Numbered from the stretch's first letter, positions 29,258 through 38,918 are shown. The stretch is DNA of 64,000 nucleotides from Myxococcales bacterium 68-20 (GCA_001899635.1 MKVQ01000015.1:207223-271222), one strand, 5' to 3'. Notes: generated by a model from the sequence alone, not told the origin. Program-made: numbers and translations.

Positions 29258-30298
29258 ATGAAGACGCCGGCCGTCCTCCGCCGCCGCGTGCTCCTCGCCG
29301 GGCTCGCCGTGCTTGTAGCTGTGTCCTGCAAGGATCAGTCGAAGTCCGATCCTCCGGCGCCGGAGGCACCGGGCGTCTCGTCGAGCGGGAGCGGCAAGCG
29401 GCTCAAGATCGCGGTCGTTCCGAAGGGGACCACTCACGAATTCTGGAAGAGCGTCCACGCCGGCGCGGTGAAGGCGTCGAAGGAGCTCGACGTCGACATC
29501 GTCTGGAAGGGCCCGCTCAAGGAGGACGACCTCAAGGCGCAGATCGACGTCGTGAGCACGTTCGTCGCGCAGGGCGTCTCGGGGATCGTGCTGGCGCCGC
29601 TGAACGACAGCGCGCTCCGTGCTCCGGTGAAGTCTGCGGTGCAGGCGAAGATCCCCGTCGTCGTCTTCGACTCGGATCTCCAGGGCGACGATCACGTGAG
29701 CTTCGTCGCGACCGACAACCAGGCCGCCGGAAAGCTCGCCGCCGAGGGAATGGCAAAGAAGCTCGAAGGGAAGGGGAGCGTGATCGTGCTCCGATACCAG
29801 GAGGGATCGGCGAGCACCCAGAACCGCGAGAAGGGCTTCCTCGACGGGCTCAAGACAAAGCCGGGGTTCGAGATCGTGAGCGACAACCAGTACGGCGGAG
29901 CGACGACCGAGACCGCATTCCAGAAGTCCGAGAGCTTGCTCGTCGCGCACAAGGCCCAGACCGGCGTGGTGAGCGGCATCTTCACCCCGAACGAATCGAC
30001 GACGTTCGGCATGCTCCAGGCGCTCAAGAAGTCGGGCGTGAACAAGAAGGTGAAGTTCTACGGCTTCGACTCGTCCGACAAGCTCGTCGCGGCGCTGCGG
30101 GACGGTGACATCGACGGCCTCGTGGTCCAGAACCCGTTCAACATGGGGTACCTCGCGGTGAAGACGATGACGGAGCACCTGCGCGGCAAGCCCGTCGAGA
30201 AGCGCATCGACACGGGCGCACGCCTCGTCGAGAAGGAGCACCTCGACGATCCGGCGGTGAAGGAGCTCCTGTCGCCCGATCTCGCGAAGTGGCTGTGA
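29258..30298 (+). CDS. Ribose-type ABC transporter substrate-binding lipoprotein
   Basis: 346 residues. Signal peptide with lipobox VAVSC (Cys24). Mature protein is a periplasmic-binding protein of the RbsB cluster: KIAVVPKGTTHEFWKSVHAG, GVSGIVLAPLNDSALRAPV, PVVVFDSDLQGDDHVSFVAT, DNQAAGKLAAEGM, and near the end DGLVVQNPFNMGYLAVKTM. Binds a sugar or sugar-like ligand and delivers it to the membrane components encoded immediately downstream. The ligand cannot be read from sequence. Its TGA overlaps the GTG of the ATPase gene. Confidence 0.92.
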   Translation: MKTPAVLRRRVLLAGLAVLVAVSCKDQSKSDPPAPEAPGVSSSGSGKRLKIAVVPKGTTHEFWKSVHAGAVKASKELDVDIVWKGPLKEDDLKAQIDVVSTFVAQGVSGIVLAPLNDSALRAPVKSAVQAKIPVVVFDSDLQGDDHVSFVATDNQAAGKLAAEGMAKKLEGKGSVIVLRYQEGSASTQNREKGFLDGLKTKPGFEIVSDNQYGGATTETAFQKSESLLVAHKAQTGVVSGIFTPNESTTFGMLQALKKSGVNKKVKFYGFDSSDKLVAALRDGDIDGLVVQNPFNMGYLAVKTMTEHLRGKPVEKRIDTGARLVEKEHLDDPAVKELLSPDLAKWL

Positions 30299-31842
30299 CG
30301 GACGCGGGGGCGGCGCCGGCGGTGCTCGAGCTCGCCGGGATCGAGAAGGCGTTCGGCGCGGTGTCGGTGCTCCGCGGGATCGACCTCGATGTCCGCAGCG
30401 GTGAGGTCCACGCGCTGCTCGGCGAGAACGGTGCCGGCAAGAGCACGCTCATGCGGATCCTCCTCGGCGCAGAGTCGGCCGATCGGGGACGGATGAAGCT
30501 CGCCGGGGAGGCGTACGCGCCGAAGAGCCCCGGCGACGCCCGGAGGGCCGGGGTCGTGATGGTCCCGCAGGAGCGCACGCTCTGCCTTCACATGACGGTG
30601 CTCGAGAACATCGTCCTCGGCCTCGAGCCCCATCTCGCCGGATTCGTCCGACGCGGGGAAGCGCGCTCCATCGCGGAGCGTGCGCTCGGCCTCGTCACGG
30701 GCGTCGGCCGTCGGATCGCGCTCGACGCGCGCGCCGGGCAGCTGAGCGTCGCGGACCAGCAGCTCGTCGAGATCGCCCGTGCGTTGGCCCAGGGCGGAGC
30801 GGCCGACGACGCGTCCGGCGAGCGGCGCGCGTCGGGCGGGCACGTGCAAGGCGTGCTCGTTCTCGACGAGCCGACGTCGAGCCTCGGCCACGACGATGCT
30901 GCGCGCCTCTTCACGCGCGTGCATGCGCTCAAGGCCGCGGGCCTCGCCATCGTCCTCGTGACGCACTTCCTCGGCGATGTCCGCGCGCACGCGGATCGCT
31001 ACACGGTTCTTCGCGACGGTAAGGTGCAGGGGACAGGGGATCCGAACGACACGCCGCCGGAGCAGATCGTCCGCGAGATGCTCGGGCGCGAGCTCGAGGA
31101 GCAAGGCCGGGCGGCCGGCGGGAGCGAAGGTGCATCGAGCAGGCATGAAGGCACGTCGAGCCGGCAGGACGACGTGTTGCTCGACGTGCGCGGGCTCGGC
31201 GGTCACGAGCGCCCGCGTTCGGCGAGCTTCGTCCTCCACCGCGGCGAGGTGCTCGGCATCGCCGGTCTCGTGGGCTCGGGTCGGACGGAGCTCCTCCGGC
31301 TCATCGCAGGCCTCGACGAGCCGGCACGTGGTGACGTCGACGTGCGCGCCGACAAGGGCGTCGGCCTCCTCAGCGAGGACCGGGGCGGCGAGGGGCTGAT
31401 GCTCGCGCGGTCGATCGCGGAGAACGTCACGCTCTCGAAGCGCGGCTCGTTCCTGGCGATGCCGGGCCGGATCCTGGCCGACGGCGCACGGTGGATCGAC
31501 CTGCTCTCCATCAAGGCGAGCGCTCCCTCGCAGGCGGCCGGCGAGCTCTCCGGTGGCAACCAGCAGAAGGTCCAGATCGCGCGCCTTCTTCGCGAGGACT
31601 ACGACGTCCTTCTGGTCGACGAGCCCACGCGTGGAATCGACGTCGCGAGCAAGGCGCAGGTCCTCGCGCTCGTGCGCGACCTCGCACGCAGAGGGAAGGG
31701 GATCGTCCTCGTGTCCAGCCAGCTCGACGAGCTCATTTCCGCCTGCGATCGCATCGCCGTGCTCCGTCGAGGCGCGCTCGAGGCGCCGCGCGCAGCTTCG
31801 GCGTGGACGGAGGAGCAGCTGCTCCTGGAGGCGTCGTCGTGA
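30295..31842 (+). CDS. Ribose-type ABC transporter, double ATP-binding protein
   Basis: 515 residues from GTG 30295, which overlaps the previous stop by 4 bp; GTG 30289 is an alternative. Two ABC domains as in RbsA/MglA. The first has Walker A GENGAGKS, signature QLSVADQQ and Walker B VLVLDEPTSSL, with an approximately 20-residue Gly/Ala insert just before Walker B. The second has the degenerate Walker A GLVGSGRTE normal for this family, signature LSGGNQQK and Walker B LLVDEPTRGID. It hydrolyses ATP to drive import through the permease encoded next, whose GTG overlaps this stop codon. Confidence 0.93.
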   Translation: MTDAGAAPAVLELAGIEKAFGAVSVLRGIDLDVRSGEVHALLGENGAGKSTLMRILLGAESADRGRMKLAGEAYAPKSPGDARRAGVVMVPQERTLCLHMTVLENIVLGLEPHLAGFVRRGEARSIAERALGLVTGVGRRIALDARAGQLSVADQQLVEIARALAQGGAADDASGERRASGGHVQGVLVLDEPTSSLGHDDAARLFTRVHALKAAGLAIVLVTHFLGDVRAHADRYTVLRDGKVQGTGDPNDTPPEQIVREMLGRELEEQGRAAGGSEGASSRHEGTSSRQDDVLLDVRGLGGHERPRSASFVLHRGEVLGIAGLVGSGRTELLRLIAGLDEPARGDVDVRADKGVGLLSEDRGGEGLMLARSIAENVTLSKRGSFLAMPGRILADGARWIDLLSIKASAPSQAAGELSGGNQQKVQIARLLREDYDVLLVDEPTRGIDVASKAQVLALVRDLARRGKGIVLVSSQLDELISACDRIAVLRRGALEAPRAASAWTEEQLLLEASS

Positions 31843-32798
31843 AGCTCGGCGCGATCCTGCCCGAACGCAGACCGGCGTGGCTCGGGCCGCTCGTCGCCGT
31901 ACTCGTCGTCTACGCGGTCTTCGCTGTCCTCACACCGGACACGTTCCTGCGGACACAGAACCTCCTCACGATGGCGCGCCAAACGGTCGTCGTCGCGATC
32001 TGCGCGCTCGGGATGACGATGGTGATCGTCACCGGTGGAATCGATCTCTCGACCGGATCGCTCGTCGCGCTCACGACCGTCGTCGTCGCGCGACTGCTCA
32101 AGAGCGGCTACAGCCCCGGTGTCGCCGTGCTCTGTGCGCTCGCGGTCGCGGCGGGGGTCGGCGCGCTCATCGGCACCCTCGTCGGTCGCTTCAAGATGAT
32201 GCCGTTCGTCGTTACGCTCGGCGCGATGAGCATCCTCCGCGGCGGCGCGAAGGGACTCGCGGACGAGCAGAAGATCGACTGTGACACGAAGGGCCTCGAG
32301 AAGCTCCTCTCCGCCGATCTCGCTGCGCCGGGTCTGTGGATCGCGCTCGGGCTCGCGGTCCTCGTCGCGCTCCTCCTCGGCTACACGAAATTTGGTCGTC
32401 ACGTCTTCGCCGTCGGCAGCAACGAGTCGGCGGCAAGGCTCTGCGGCATCGATCCGGCGCGGGTGAAGATCCTCGTCTACACGCTCTCGAGCCTCTCGTT
32501 CGGGATCGCCGGGGTGATGGAGCTCTCGACGCTCACCGTCGGCGATCCCACGGACTCGATCGGCCTCGAGCTCGATGTCATCGCGGCGGTCGTCATCGGC
32601 GGAGCGTCGCTGGCCGGCGGGGAGGGCAGCGTCGTCGGCGCCGTGCTCGGAGCGCTCCTCATGACCGTCATCAAGACGGGCGCGGTTCACGAGGGAATGC
32701 CGAGCTGGACGCAGGAGATCGCGACCGGCGCGATCATCGTCATGGCCGTTGCGCTCGATCGCGCTCGTCGCTCTCGTCAGGTGGGAGCTCGGCGCTGA
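31839..32798 (+). CDS. Ribose-type ABC transporter permease
   Basis: 319 residues from GTG 31839, overlapping the ATPase stop by 4 bp. Eight to ten hydrophobic helices. The family segment TMVIVTGGIDLSTGSLVAL near residue 65 and AAVVIGGASLAGGEGSVVGA near residue 250 identify the RbsC/BPD_transp_2 family. It forms the inner-membrane channel. Last gene of the three-gene transporter operon. No kinase or isomerase for the imported sugar is adjacent. Confidence 0.92.
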   Translation: MKLGAILPERRPAWLGPLVAVLVVYAVFAVLTPDTFLRTQNLLTMARQTVVVAICALGMTMVIVTGGIDLSTGSLVALTTVVVARLLKSGYSPGVAVLCALAVAAGVGALIGTLVGRFKMMPFVVTLGAMSILRGGAKGLADEQKIDCDTKGLEKLLSADLAAPGLWIALGLAVLVALLLGYTKFGRHVFAVGSNESAARLCGIDPARVKILVYTLSSLSFGIAGVMELSTLTVGDPTDSIGLELDVIAAVVIGGASLAGGEGSVVGAVLGALLMTVIKTGAVHEGMPSWTQEIATGAIIVMAVALDRARRSRQVGARR

Positions 32799-32863
32799 CC
32801 CGGGGCGGCGCGCGGCCTTCCGCGATCGCGCTCGACATCCATTAGCTGCCGAAACGAACCGGA

Positions 32864-34540
32864 GTGCCGGAGACCGCTATCGGAAGAGGTGGCAAGCGCC
32901 GTATCCTCGCCCAATTGGATCGCGTCGACGCTCTGCAGCAGATCGAGGCGCTGCTCGAACGCGAGGGCCGTGTCGATCTCATCGGCGAGGTGCGGAGCAT
33001 CGCGGCCTCCATCGAGGCCGCCGAGACGCACCGAAAGACGATCACCGAGGTGACGCGGGCGCTCCTCGAGAGCGAGAAGACGTACCGCCTCGTCTTCGCG
33101 CACGAGATGGACCCGATGGCGCTGTTCGAGACGTCGACCGGTCGGCTCCTCGAGGTGAACGACGCGTGGCTCCAGCTCTACGGCTACACGCGCGAGGAGG
33201 CGCTGGAGCTGACCGCGGAGATGGTCACCGCCGAGCCCGAGGCGAGCGCATCCACGCTCGCGAAGCTCCCGCCGGGCGCTACGGCCCGGATCAACCTGCG
33301 CTGGCATCGGGCGAAGCACGGCACCGTCTTCCCGGTCGAGGTCACGACGGGCAAGTTGATGCTCGAAGGGCGCGAGGTGGCGTATGCCGTGATGCGCGAC
33401 ATCACGCAGCGCCAGCGCGCGGAGGTGCAGCTTGCGCGGTCCGAGGCGAGCTTTCGCGCGCTCATCGAGAGCATGCCGGACGGCGTGATCGTCCATCGCC
33501 TCGGGGTCATCGTCTACATGAGCCCGTCGGCGCGGCAGATGCTCGGCTACGAGCTGGAGGAGGACCTCTCGGGCATGATGGCGCTCGACATCGTGCATCC
33601 GGCCGACCGCCCGATGGTGCTCGAGCGGGCGATCGACGTGCTCACGCGCGGCGGACCGGCGCCGGCGGTGGAGGAGCGGCTGCTCCGGAAGGACGGCACG
33701 AGCATCGTCGTGGAGATCTCGGCCCACGCCACGGTGTTCGACGGTGAGCAGGCCATGCTGGCGATCGCGCGTGACGTATCGGCGCGCATGGAGGTCGAGG
33801 CCCAGCTCGTGATGAACGACCGACTCGCCTCGCTCGGCCGCCTCTCGGCGTCGATCGGCCACGAGCTCAACAACCCGCTCGCATACGTCCTCGGCAACGT
33901 CGAGCTCATGCGACGCGAGCTCGCGCGTGCCTCGGGCCTGCCCGCGGAGAGCGTCGATCGGCTCTCGCAGCACGTCACGATCATTCGCGAGGGAGCTACG
34001 CGGATGCGCGACATCGTGAGGGACCTCAAGACCCTCGCTCGAGGTGACGTCGAGAGCAGCTCGCCGGTCGACGTGCAGCAGATCCTCGAGGTGTGCCTGA
34101 ACATGGCGGAGCACGAGATCGCTCCGCGCGCGCAGCTGGTCCGCGCTTTCGACGTCCGTGCCCTCGTCTCCGGCACCGAGGCGAGCCTCGGACAGGTGTT
34201 CCTGAACCTGCTCCTCAACGCGGCGCAGGCGATCCCCGAAGGCGCGCCGCACGAGCATGAGGTACGCGTCGCCGTCCGTGCGATCGACGGAGATCGCGTC
34301 GCGATCGAGATCCGCGACACCGGGCCCGGCATCGCGCCGTCGATCAGGGAGCGGATCTTCGAGCCGTTCTTCACCACGAAACAGGGCGACGGGACCGGAC
34401 TCGGACTCGCGATCTGCCATCGGATCGTGACGTCGGTCGGGGGGACGCTCACTGCGCACGGTGGCGGGGAACGGGGCGCGCTGTTTCGCGTCGTTCTCCC
34501 GATGCTCGCGTCGGAGACGGGGACGTCAGCCCCGAGGTGA
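32864..34540 (+). CDS. PAS-domain sensor histidine kinase
   Basis: 558 residues from GTG 32864. No transmembrane helix, so a cytosolic sensor. An N-terminal helix of about 60 residues is followed by two PAS domains (YRLVFAHEMDPMALFETSTG and FRALIESMPDGVIVHRLG begin them) and a histidine kinase core: phosphoacceptor GRLSASIGHELNNPLAYVLG, N-box NLLLNAAQAIPEG, G1 DTGPGIAPSIRERIFEPFF, G2 GDGTGLGLAI. Resembles the NtrB-like PAS kinases abundant in myxobacteria. No response regulator is adjacent, so it is an orphan kinase. It begins 65 bp after the permease gene. Confidence 0.92.
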   Translation: MPETAIGRGGKRRILAQLDRVDALQQIEALLEREGRVDLIGEVRSIAASIEAAETHRKTITEVTRALLESEKTYRLVFAHEMDPMALFETSTGRLLEVNDAWLQLYGYTREEALELTAEMVTAEPEASASTLAKLPPGATARINLRWHRAKHGTVFPVEVTTGKLMLEGREVAYAVMRDITQRQRAEVQLARSEASFRALIESMPDGVIVHRLGVIVYMSPSARQMLGYELEEDLSGMMALDIVHPADRPMVLERAIDVLTRGGPAPAVEERLLRKDGTSIVVEISAHATVFDGEQAMLAIARDVSARMEVEAQLVMNDRLASLGRLSASIGHELNNPLAYVLGNVELMRRELARASGLPAESVDRLSQHVTIIREGATRMRDIVRDLKTLARGDVESSSPVDVQQILEVCLNMAEHEIAPRAQLVRAFDVRALVSGTEASLGQVFLNLLLNAAQAIPEGAPHEHEVRVAVRAIDGDRVAIEIRDTGPGIAPSIRERIFEPFFTTKQGDGTGLGLAICHRIVTSVGGTLTAHGGGERGALFRVVLPMLASETGTSAPR

Positions 34541-34559
34541 CCGCCCGCGGGCCGGCGTG

Positions 34560-34565
34560 TAGGCT
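34560..34565 (+). promoter_or_regulatory. -10 hexamer TAGGCT of the SDR gene
   Basis: TAGGCT 26 nt before the ATG at 34592. In this case a Shine-Dalgarno site (AAGGAGG) lies between them, so this is a short-leader transcript. Confidence 0.45.
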
Positions 34566-34591
34566 GCCTGCCTCTCGACAAGGAGGTCACG

Positions 34592-35317
34592 ATGCGCCTG
34601 AAGGACAAGATCGCCCTCGTCACTGGAGCCAGCCGTGGCATCGGCTACGCGAGCTGCCTCGCGCTCGCACGGGAGGGCGCCACGATCGTCGGCACCGCCC
34701 GGAGCACGAAGGACCTCGCGGAGCTCGAGAAGGCGGTCACGGCCGTCGGCGGCAAGGCGAAGACGTTCCCCGGTGACGTCACGAAGTCGGCTGACGTCGC
34801 GAGCGTCGTCAAACAGGCGATCGACGCGTTCGGTCGGGTCGACATCCTCGTCAACAACGCCGGCATCGGCGGATACCGGCCGTTCCTCGACTGGACGGAG
34901 GAGGACTACGACCGGATCATGACGACGAACGCCAAGTCGACCTGGCTCTTCTGCAAGGAGGTGCTCCCTCACATGCTGAAGCAGGGCGGCGGCAACATCG
35001 TCAACGTTTCGAGCGTCGCCGGCCTGCAGGGCTACCCGAACGAGGGCATCTACTGCATGTCCAAGTTCGCGCAGGTCGCGCTCTCGCAGTCGCTCGATCG
35101 CGAGTTCTATCAGAAGAACATCAAGGTGAGCCTCGTGTGCCCGGGCGGCGTCGAGACCCACTTCGCCATCGGCGACGGGCGCACGTACGACGGCGCCAAC
35201 ATGAAGGGCTTCTCCTCCGCCGAGGACGTCGCCGAGGCCGTGGTGCTCGCGGTGCTTCCGCGCGATCGCTCGCGCGTCGTGAACGTGATCCTGCGCCCGA
35301 TGAACGAGATGACCTGA
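34592..35317 (+). CDS. Short-chain dehydrogenase/reductase, FabG-like
   Basis: 241 residues. Classical SDR: cofactor motif TGASRGIGYAS near residue 11, structural NNAGIGG, catalytic Ser in NVSSVAGLQGYP, and the Tyr-Lys pair in YCMSKFA. It reduces or oxidises a carbonyl/alcohol with NAD(P)H. Without a fatty-acid or polyketide cluster around it, the substrate is unknown. Strong ribosome site AAGGAGG 5 nt before ATG. Convergent with folD. Confidence 0.9.
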   Translation: MRLKDKIALVTGASRGIGYASCLALAREGATIVGTARSTKDLAELEKAVTAVGGKAKTFPGDVTKSADVASVVKQAIDAFGRVDILVNNAGIGGYRPFLDWTEEDYDRIMTTNAKSTWLFCKEVLPHMLKQGGGNIVNVSSVAGLQGYPNEGIYCMSKFAQVALSQSLDREFYQKNIKVSLVCPGGVETHFAIGDGRTYDGANMKGFSSAEDVAEAVVLAVLPRDRSRVVNVILRPMNEMT

Positions 35318-35405
35318 CCGCGACGATGGCGATGCGGACGACGCGAGCAGGGTCGTCGTGACCTGGCCCGGCTCGCGGATCCGCCTTCGCGCGCGACGTT
35401 CGCGA

Positions 35406-36281
35406 TCAGCTCTTCTTCGCGAGGCGCTGCTTCGCTGCGATGAGCGTGTTCTCGAGGAGGCACGCGATCGTCATCGGGCCGACGCCGCCGGGGACGGGCG
35501 TGATCGCGCCGGCCACCTTTGCCGCTTCCTCGAAGGCGACGTCGCCGACCAGCTTCGACTTCCCGTCCGCCAGCGTGATGCGGTTCATGCCGACGTCGAT
35601 GACGATCGCGCCGGGCTTGACCCAGTCTCCACGCACGAGGTCGGCTTTACCGACGGCGACGACGAGGACGTCCGCCTCGCGGCAGCGCTCCGCGAGGTCC
35701 TTCGTGCGTGAATGCGCCATCGTCACGGTCGCGTTGGCGCCGAGGAGCAGCTGCGCCATCGGCTTGCCGACGATGTTGGAGCGCCCGACGACGACCGCGC
35801 GCGTGCCCTCGAGCTTCGCGCCCGCGAGCGCGAGCAGCTTCATGCAGCCGCGCGGCGTGCAGGGGACGAGCCCCTGGCGTCCCGATGCAAGGAGGCCGGC
35901 GTTGACGGGATGAAAGCCGTCGACGTCCTTGTCGGCGCGGATCGCGTCGAGGACCTTCTGCTCCGAGATCTGCTTGGGGAGGGGGAGCTGGACGAGGATG
36001 CCGTCGACGGTCTCGTCGGCGTTCAGGCGATCGAGCAGCGCGAGGAGCTCCCCCTCCGTCGTGGACGCGGGCAGCGTGTGGAGCTTTCCGCGGATGCCGA
36101 CCTCGGTCGAGGCCTTCTGCTTGTTGCGGGTGTAGACCTGGCTCGCGGGGTCTTCTCCAACGAGGACGACCTCGAGGCCGGGCGGGCGCCCGTGCGCCGC
36201 CACGAACTCGGCGACGCCGGTGGCGACCTCCGCTCTCACGGTCTCAGCAAGCTTCTTCCCGTCGAGGATCGTGGCGCTCAT
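35406..36281 (-). CDS. folD: Bifunctional methylenetetrahydrofolate dehydrogenase/cyclohydrolase
   Basis: 291 residues, normal length. Interconverts methylene-, methenyl- and formyl-tetrahydrofolate in one-carbon metabolism. Landmarks: [18 protein letters not shown] with the catalytic Lys region, [56 protein letters not shown] for NADP, and the closing [19 protein letters not shown]. The frame is open upstream, but ATG 36281 gives the canonical N-terminus ([12 protein letters not shown]) and has TAGGCT 7 nt upstream. Confidence 0.96.
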   Translation of the reverse strand: MSATILDGKKLAETVRAEVATGVAEFVAAHGRPPGLEVVLVGEDPASQVYTRNKQKASTEVGIRGKLHTLPASTTEGELLALLDRLNADETVDGILVQLPLPKQISEQKVLDAIRADKDVDGFHPVNAGLLASGRQGLVPCTPRGCMKLLALAGAKLEGTRAVVVGRSNIVGKPMAQLLLGANATVTMAHSRTKDLAERCREADVLVVAVGKADLVRGDWVKPGAIVIDVGMNRITLADGKSKLVGDVAFEEAAKVAGAITPVPGGVGPMTIACLLENTLIAAKQRLAKKS

Positions 36282-36288
36282 GGGCGGC

Positions 36289-36294
36289 AGCCTA
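36289..36294 (-). promoter_or_regulatory. -10 hexamer TAGGCT of folD
   Basis: TAGGCT on the minus strand, 7 nt before the ATG at 36281. Confidence 0.5.
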
Positions 36295-36449
36295 GTCGAA
36301 CTCGGGGCGCGTGCCGCAAGCCCTGCGCACGCAATCAACGAACGAGCGGGCGGCGGCTCGTCGTCGTCGCTCGGAGCCCGCTCGAGCATCACGTGTCGAC
36401 GACGCGTTCGACCACGGTCGCGCTTTCTCGGCGCGGCGTTCGGATCGGA

Positions 36450-37352
36450 TCAGCTGAAGCGGAAGACGCGCGCGAGGATGCGATCGAGGTGGTCGAGATC
36501 CTCGTACGGGATCGCGATCTCGCCCTTCTTGTCGTTCTTGCCGTCCTGCTTCAGGAGCACCTTCGTGCCGGCGGAGCGGGTGAGGCGCGATTCGAGGTCG
36601 CGGACCGCCGCCGTCTTGCCGGGCGCGGTCTTGCCCCGCTCGTTCTCGGTGCTCTTGCCGCTCTTCGCTTTCAGCTGGCGCACGAGCGCCTCGGCCGCGC
36701 GGACGCTCAGGCGGCCGCGCACGACCTTCTCGGCCAGCTCTTCGATCTTGGCCGCGGTGGGGGCGCCGAGGAGCGCGCGGGCGTGACCCTCGGACAGCTC
36801 GCCGGAGATCACGCGGGCTCGCACGCTCGCCGGGAGCTTGAGCAGGCGCAGCGAGTTCGCGATCGTCGTGCGGTCCTTGCCGAGCCGATCCGCGAGCGTC
36901 TCCTGCGTGTAGCCGTGCTCCTTCGTGAGGCGCTCGAGCGCCTCGGCGAGCTCCACGGGGTTCAGATCCTCGCGCTGGACGTTCTCGATCAGCGCGAGCT
37001 CGAAGGCCGCCTTGGGGGTGACGTCCTTGACGACGACGAGGACCTCTCGGAGGCCCGCCTTCTGCGACGCGCGCCAGCGGCGTTCGCCGGCGATGATCTC
37101 GAGCTTGTCCTGTCCCGAGACGCGCCGTACGACGATCGGCTCGAGCAGGCCGTGCTCGCGGATCGACGTGGCGAGCTCCTCGAGCTTGTCCTTTGCGAAG
37201 TGCTGGCGCGGCTGCCCCTTCTGCGGGGTGAGCTTCTCGATCGCGCACGAGAAGACGCTCTTGTCGCCGTAGGCGTTCGAGACCTTTCCGGGAGCGGAGG
37301 GAAGGAGCGCGTCGAGCCCGCGGCCGAGCGCGCGACGCTTGCTCGCATCCAT
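36450..37352 (-). CDS. parB: Chromosome-partitioning protein ParB
   Basis: 300 residues. ParB/Spo0J: N-terminal RALGRGLDALLPS, the CTPase/clamp motifs GQPRQHF and IIAGERRWRAS, then ALIENVQREDLNPVE, the DNA-binding HTH (YTQETLADRLGKDRTTIANS), and a C-terminal dimerisation helix ending DHLDRILARVFRFS. It binds parS, loads SMC and works with ParA to segregate origins. The ATG overlaps the parA stop by 1 nt, so the pair is translationally coupled. I did not find a perfect parS palindrome in the window. Confidence 0.96.
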   Translation of the reverse strand: MDASKRRALGRGLDALLPSAPGKVSNAYGDKSVFSCAIEKLTPQKGQPRQHFAKDKLEELATSIREHGLLEPIVVRRVSGQDKLEIIAGERRWRASQKAGLREVLVVVKDVTPKAAFELALIENVQREDLNPVELAEALERLTKEHGYTQETLADRLGKDRTTIANSLRLLKLPASVRARVISGELSEGHARALLGAPTAAKIEELAEKVVRGRLSVRAAEALVRQLKAKSGKSTENERGKTAPGKTAAVRDLESRLTRSAGTKVLLKQDGKNDKKGEIAIPYEDLDHLDRILARVFRFS

Positions 37353-38185
37353 CAGCGGGTACCCCCGGCACGTTTCGCAGGCTTCGCGCGGCTGCCGCCG
37401 CCGGTGTGGCGCGTGAGCATCTCCTTCGCGAGGGCGAGGTACCCCTGCGCGCCCTTCGAAGAGATGTCGTAGAGGATGACCGGCTTGCCGTGCGACGGCG
37501 CCTCCGAGAGGCGGACGTTGCGCGGGATCACGTTCTCGAAGACGAAGAAGTGCTTCTTCACCTCGTCAGCGACCTGATGCGCGAGGTTGTTGCGCGGGTC
37601 GAACATCGTGAGGACGACGCCCTCGACCTCGAGCTCCGGGTTCATCCCGTTCTTCACGCGGTCGATCGTCGCCATCAGGTGCGTGAGCCCCTCGAGGGCG
37701 AAGTACTCGCACTGGAGCGGGACGAGCACGGAGGTCGTCGCGGCGAGCGCGTTGAGCGTGAGGAGACCGAGCGACGGCGGGCAGTCGATGAAGACGTAGT
37801 CGAAGCGGGAGAGCTCCGGCTCGATGGCCTCCCTCAGCTTGAGCGCTCGCTTCGGATCGTCCACGAGCTCGAGCTCGGCGGCGACGAGGTCCTGCGTGGC
37901 CGGCGCGACGGCGAGGGTCGCGACATCGGTCTCGACGATCACCTCGGAGAGCGGCACCTCACCGATGAGCACGTCGTAGATGGTCCGCTCGCGCGAGCCG
38001 GGGCGCACCCCGACGCCGGAGCTCGCGTTCCCCTGCGGGTCCATGTCGATGATGAGCGTCCGTCTCTCCGCCGCCGCGACGCTCGCGGCGAGGTTGACGG
38101 CGGTCGTTGTCTTTCCGACGCCGCCCTTCTGGTTGACGACGCAGATGATGCGGCAGGGTCCGGCGGGCTCGTTCGCTCTTGCCAT
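37352..38185 (-). CDS. parA: Chromosome-partitioning ATPase ParA (Soj)
   Basis: 277 residues. Deviant Walker A KGGVGKTTTAVNLAASVA near residue 20, Walker A' region DMDPQGNASSGVGV, Walker B FIDCPPSLGLLTLNALAA, and C-terminal VIPRNVRLSEAPSHGKPVILYD. ATP-dependent nonspecific DNA binding lets it move ParB-parS complexes. First gene of the parAB pair on the minus strand. gidA/gidB, the common neighbours near the replication origin, are not in the window. Confidence 0.96.
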   Translation of the reverse strand: MARANEPAGPCRIICVVNQKGGVGKTTTAVNLAASVAAAERRTLIIDMDPQGNASSGVGVRPGSRERTIYDVLIGEVPLSEVIVETDVATLAVAPATQDLVAAELELVDDPKRALKLREAIEPELSRFDYVFIDCPPSLGLLTLNALAATTSVLVPLQCEYFALEGLTHLMATIDRVKNGMNPELEVEGVVLTMFDPRNNLAHQVADEVKKHFFVFENVIPRNVRLSEAPSHGKPVILYDISSKGAQGYLALAKEMLTRHTGGGSRAKPAKRAGGTR

Positions 38186-38380
38186 GAAGGATCGCGCGCG
38201 CGCGGTCCGACAGGACGCGAGTCGCTGCTCGCTCTTCTTAGACCCGAGCGACCGGCGACCGCAACGTCTCCCGGCAAGGGCCCGCTCTCATTGATCCCCC
38301 GGAGCCGCCGGGGCGCCCGGGGAGCGCGCTGCCGGCCGCGTCGCGGTTCCCAGTCCGGGTCGGAAATCGTTCGAGGTTTT

Positions 38381-38408
38381 TTGACGGCCCATCCGTACGT
38401 AGTATGGT
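38381..38408 (+). promoter_or_regulatory. Strong sigma70-like promoter, TTGACG-16-TATGGT
   Basis: TTGACG at 38381-38386 and TATGGT at 38403-38408 with a 16-bp spacer, preceded by a short T-rich stretch. Expected start near 38415, giving an approximately 80-nt leader before the first small ORF. Confidence 0.7.
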
Positions 38409-38493
38409 GTGCCCAGATGTAGGCAAACGTAGGCTACAGCGACGGGCGAGCCAGGGGCAAGGGGTAGTTGCCGGGCCGCCGACCGAGGAAACC

Positions 38494-38712
38494 ATGCGCG
38501 ACGCTCTCTCGAACGTGCTCGGCCATCAGGAAGTGGAAGCGGGTGTCGACCGCATCCTTGCGGCCGCCTTCTTCAGGAAGCGTCCGCTCCAGGCAGGCTC
38601 CTCGGCCCATGTGGTTCATCTCGCCGATCGCCGTTCCTCCTCGAGGACGACGCCCGCGCGAGAGATGGCGATGACGACCGACGGCTTTCTTGTTCGCGGA
38701 GGACGACGATGA
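38494..38712 (+). CDS. Small hypothetical protein, first gene of cassette
   Basis: 72 residues from ATG 38494, with GAGGAA at a good distance upstream. N-terminus is hydrophobic/acidic (RDALSNVLGHQEVEAGVDRI), the C-terminus Arg/Ser-rich. No domain recognised. Its TGA overlaps the ATG of the next small gene (ATGA), so the two are translationally coupled. Transcribed from the TTGACG/TATGGT promoter. The overlap, promoter and ribosome site support it as real; function unknown. Confidence 0.6.
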   Translation: MRDALSNVLGHQEVEAGVDRILAAAFFRKRPLQAGSSAHVVHLADRRSSSRTTPAREMAMTTDGFLVRGGRR

Positions 38713-38897
38713 GCGGTGTACCGAAGAGCTACCGGACGATGGCAGAGTTCGAGCGCGAGGCCATTCGGCCGGACATCAAGTACGGCTTCTCCCTCGACGA
38801 TTTGATGCAGGACACGACCTTTGAAGGGTCGGACCTGCTCTTCGATGACACGGTCGACGAGTACGACCCCGACCAGTTCGACGACGACGACTACTAG
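38709..38897 (+). CDS. Small acidic protein, second gene of cassette
   Basis: 62 residues. Strong ribosome site GGAGG just upstream inside the previous gene, and a 4-bp overlap with it. The C-terminal half is strikingly acidic (FDDTVDEYDPDQFDDDDY). N-terminus SGVPKSYRTMAEFEREAI. No domain recognised; the acidic tail could interact with a basic protein or mimic nucleic acid, which is speculation. It is followed directly by a long inverted repeat and an intrinsic terminator. Confidence 0.65.
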   Translation: MSGVPKSYRTMAEFEREAIRPDIKYGFSLDDLMQDTTFEGSDLLFDDTVDEYDPDQFDDDDY

Positions 38898-38918
38898 TCT
38901 GGTCGCGTGTGCGCGAGA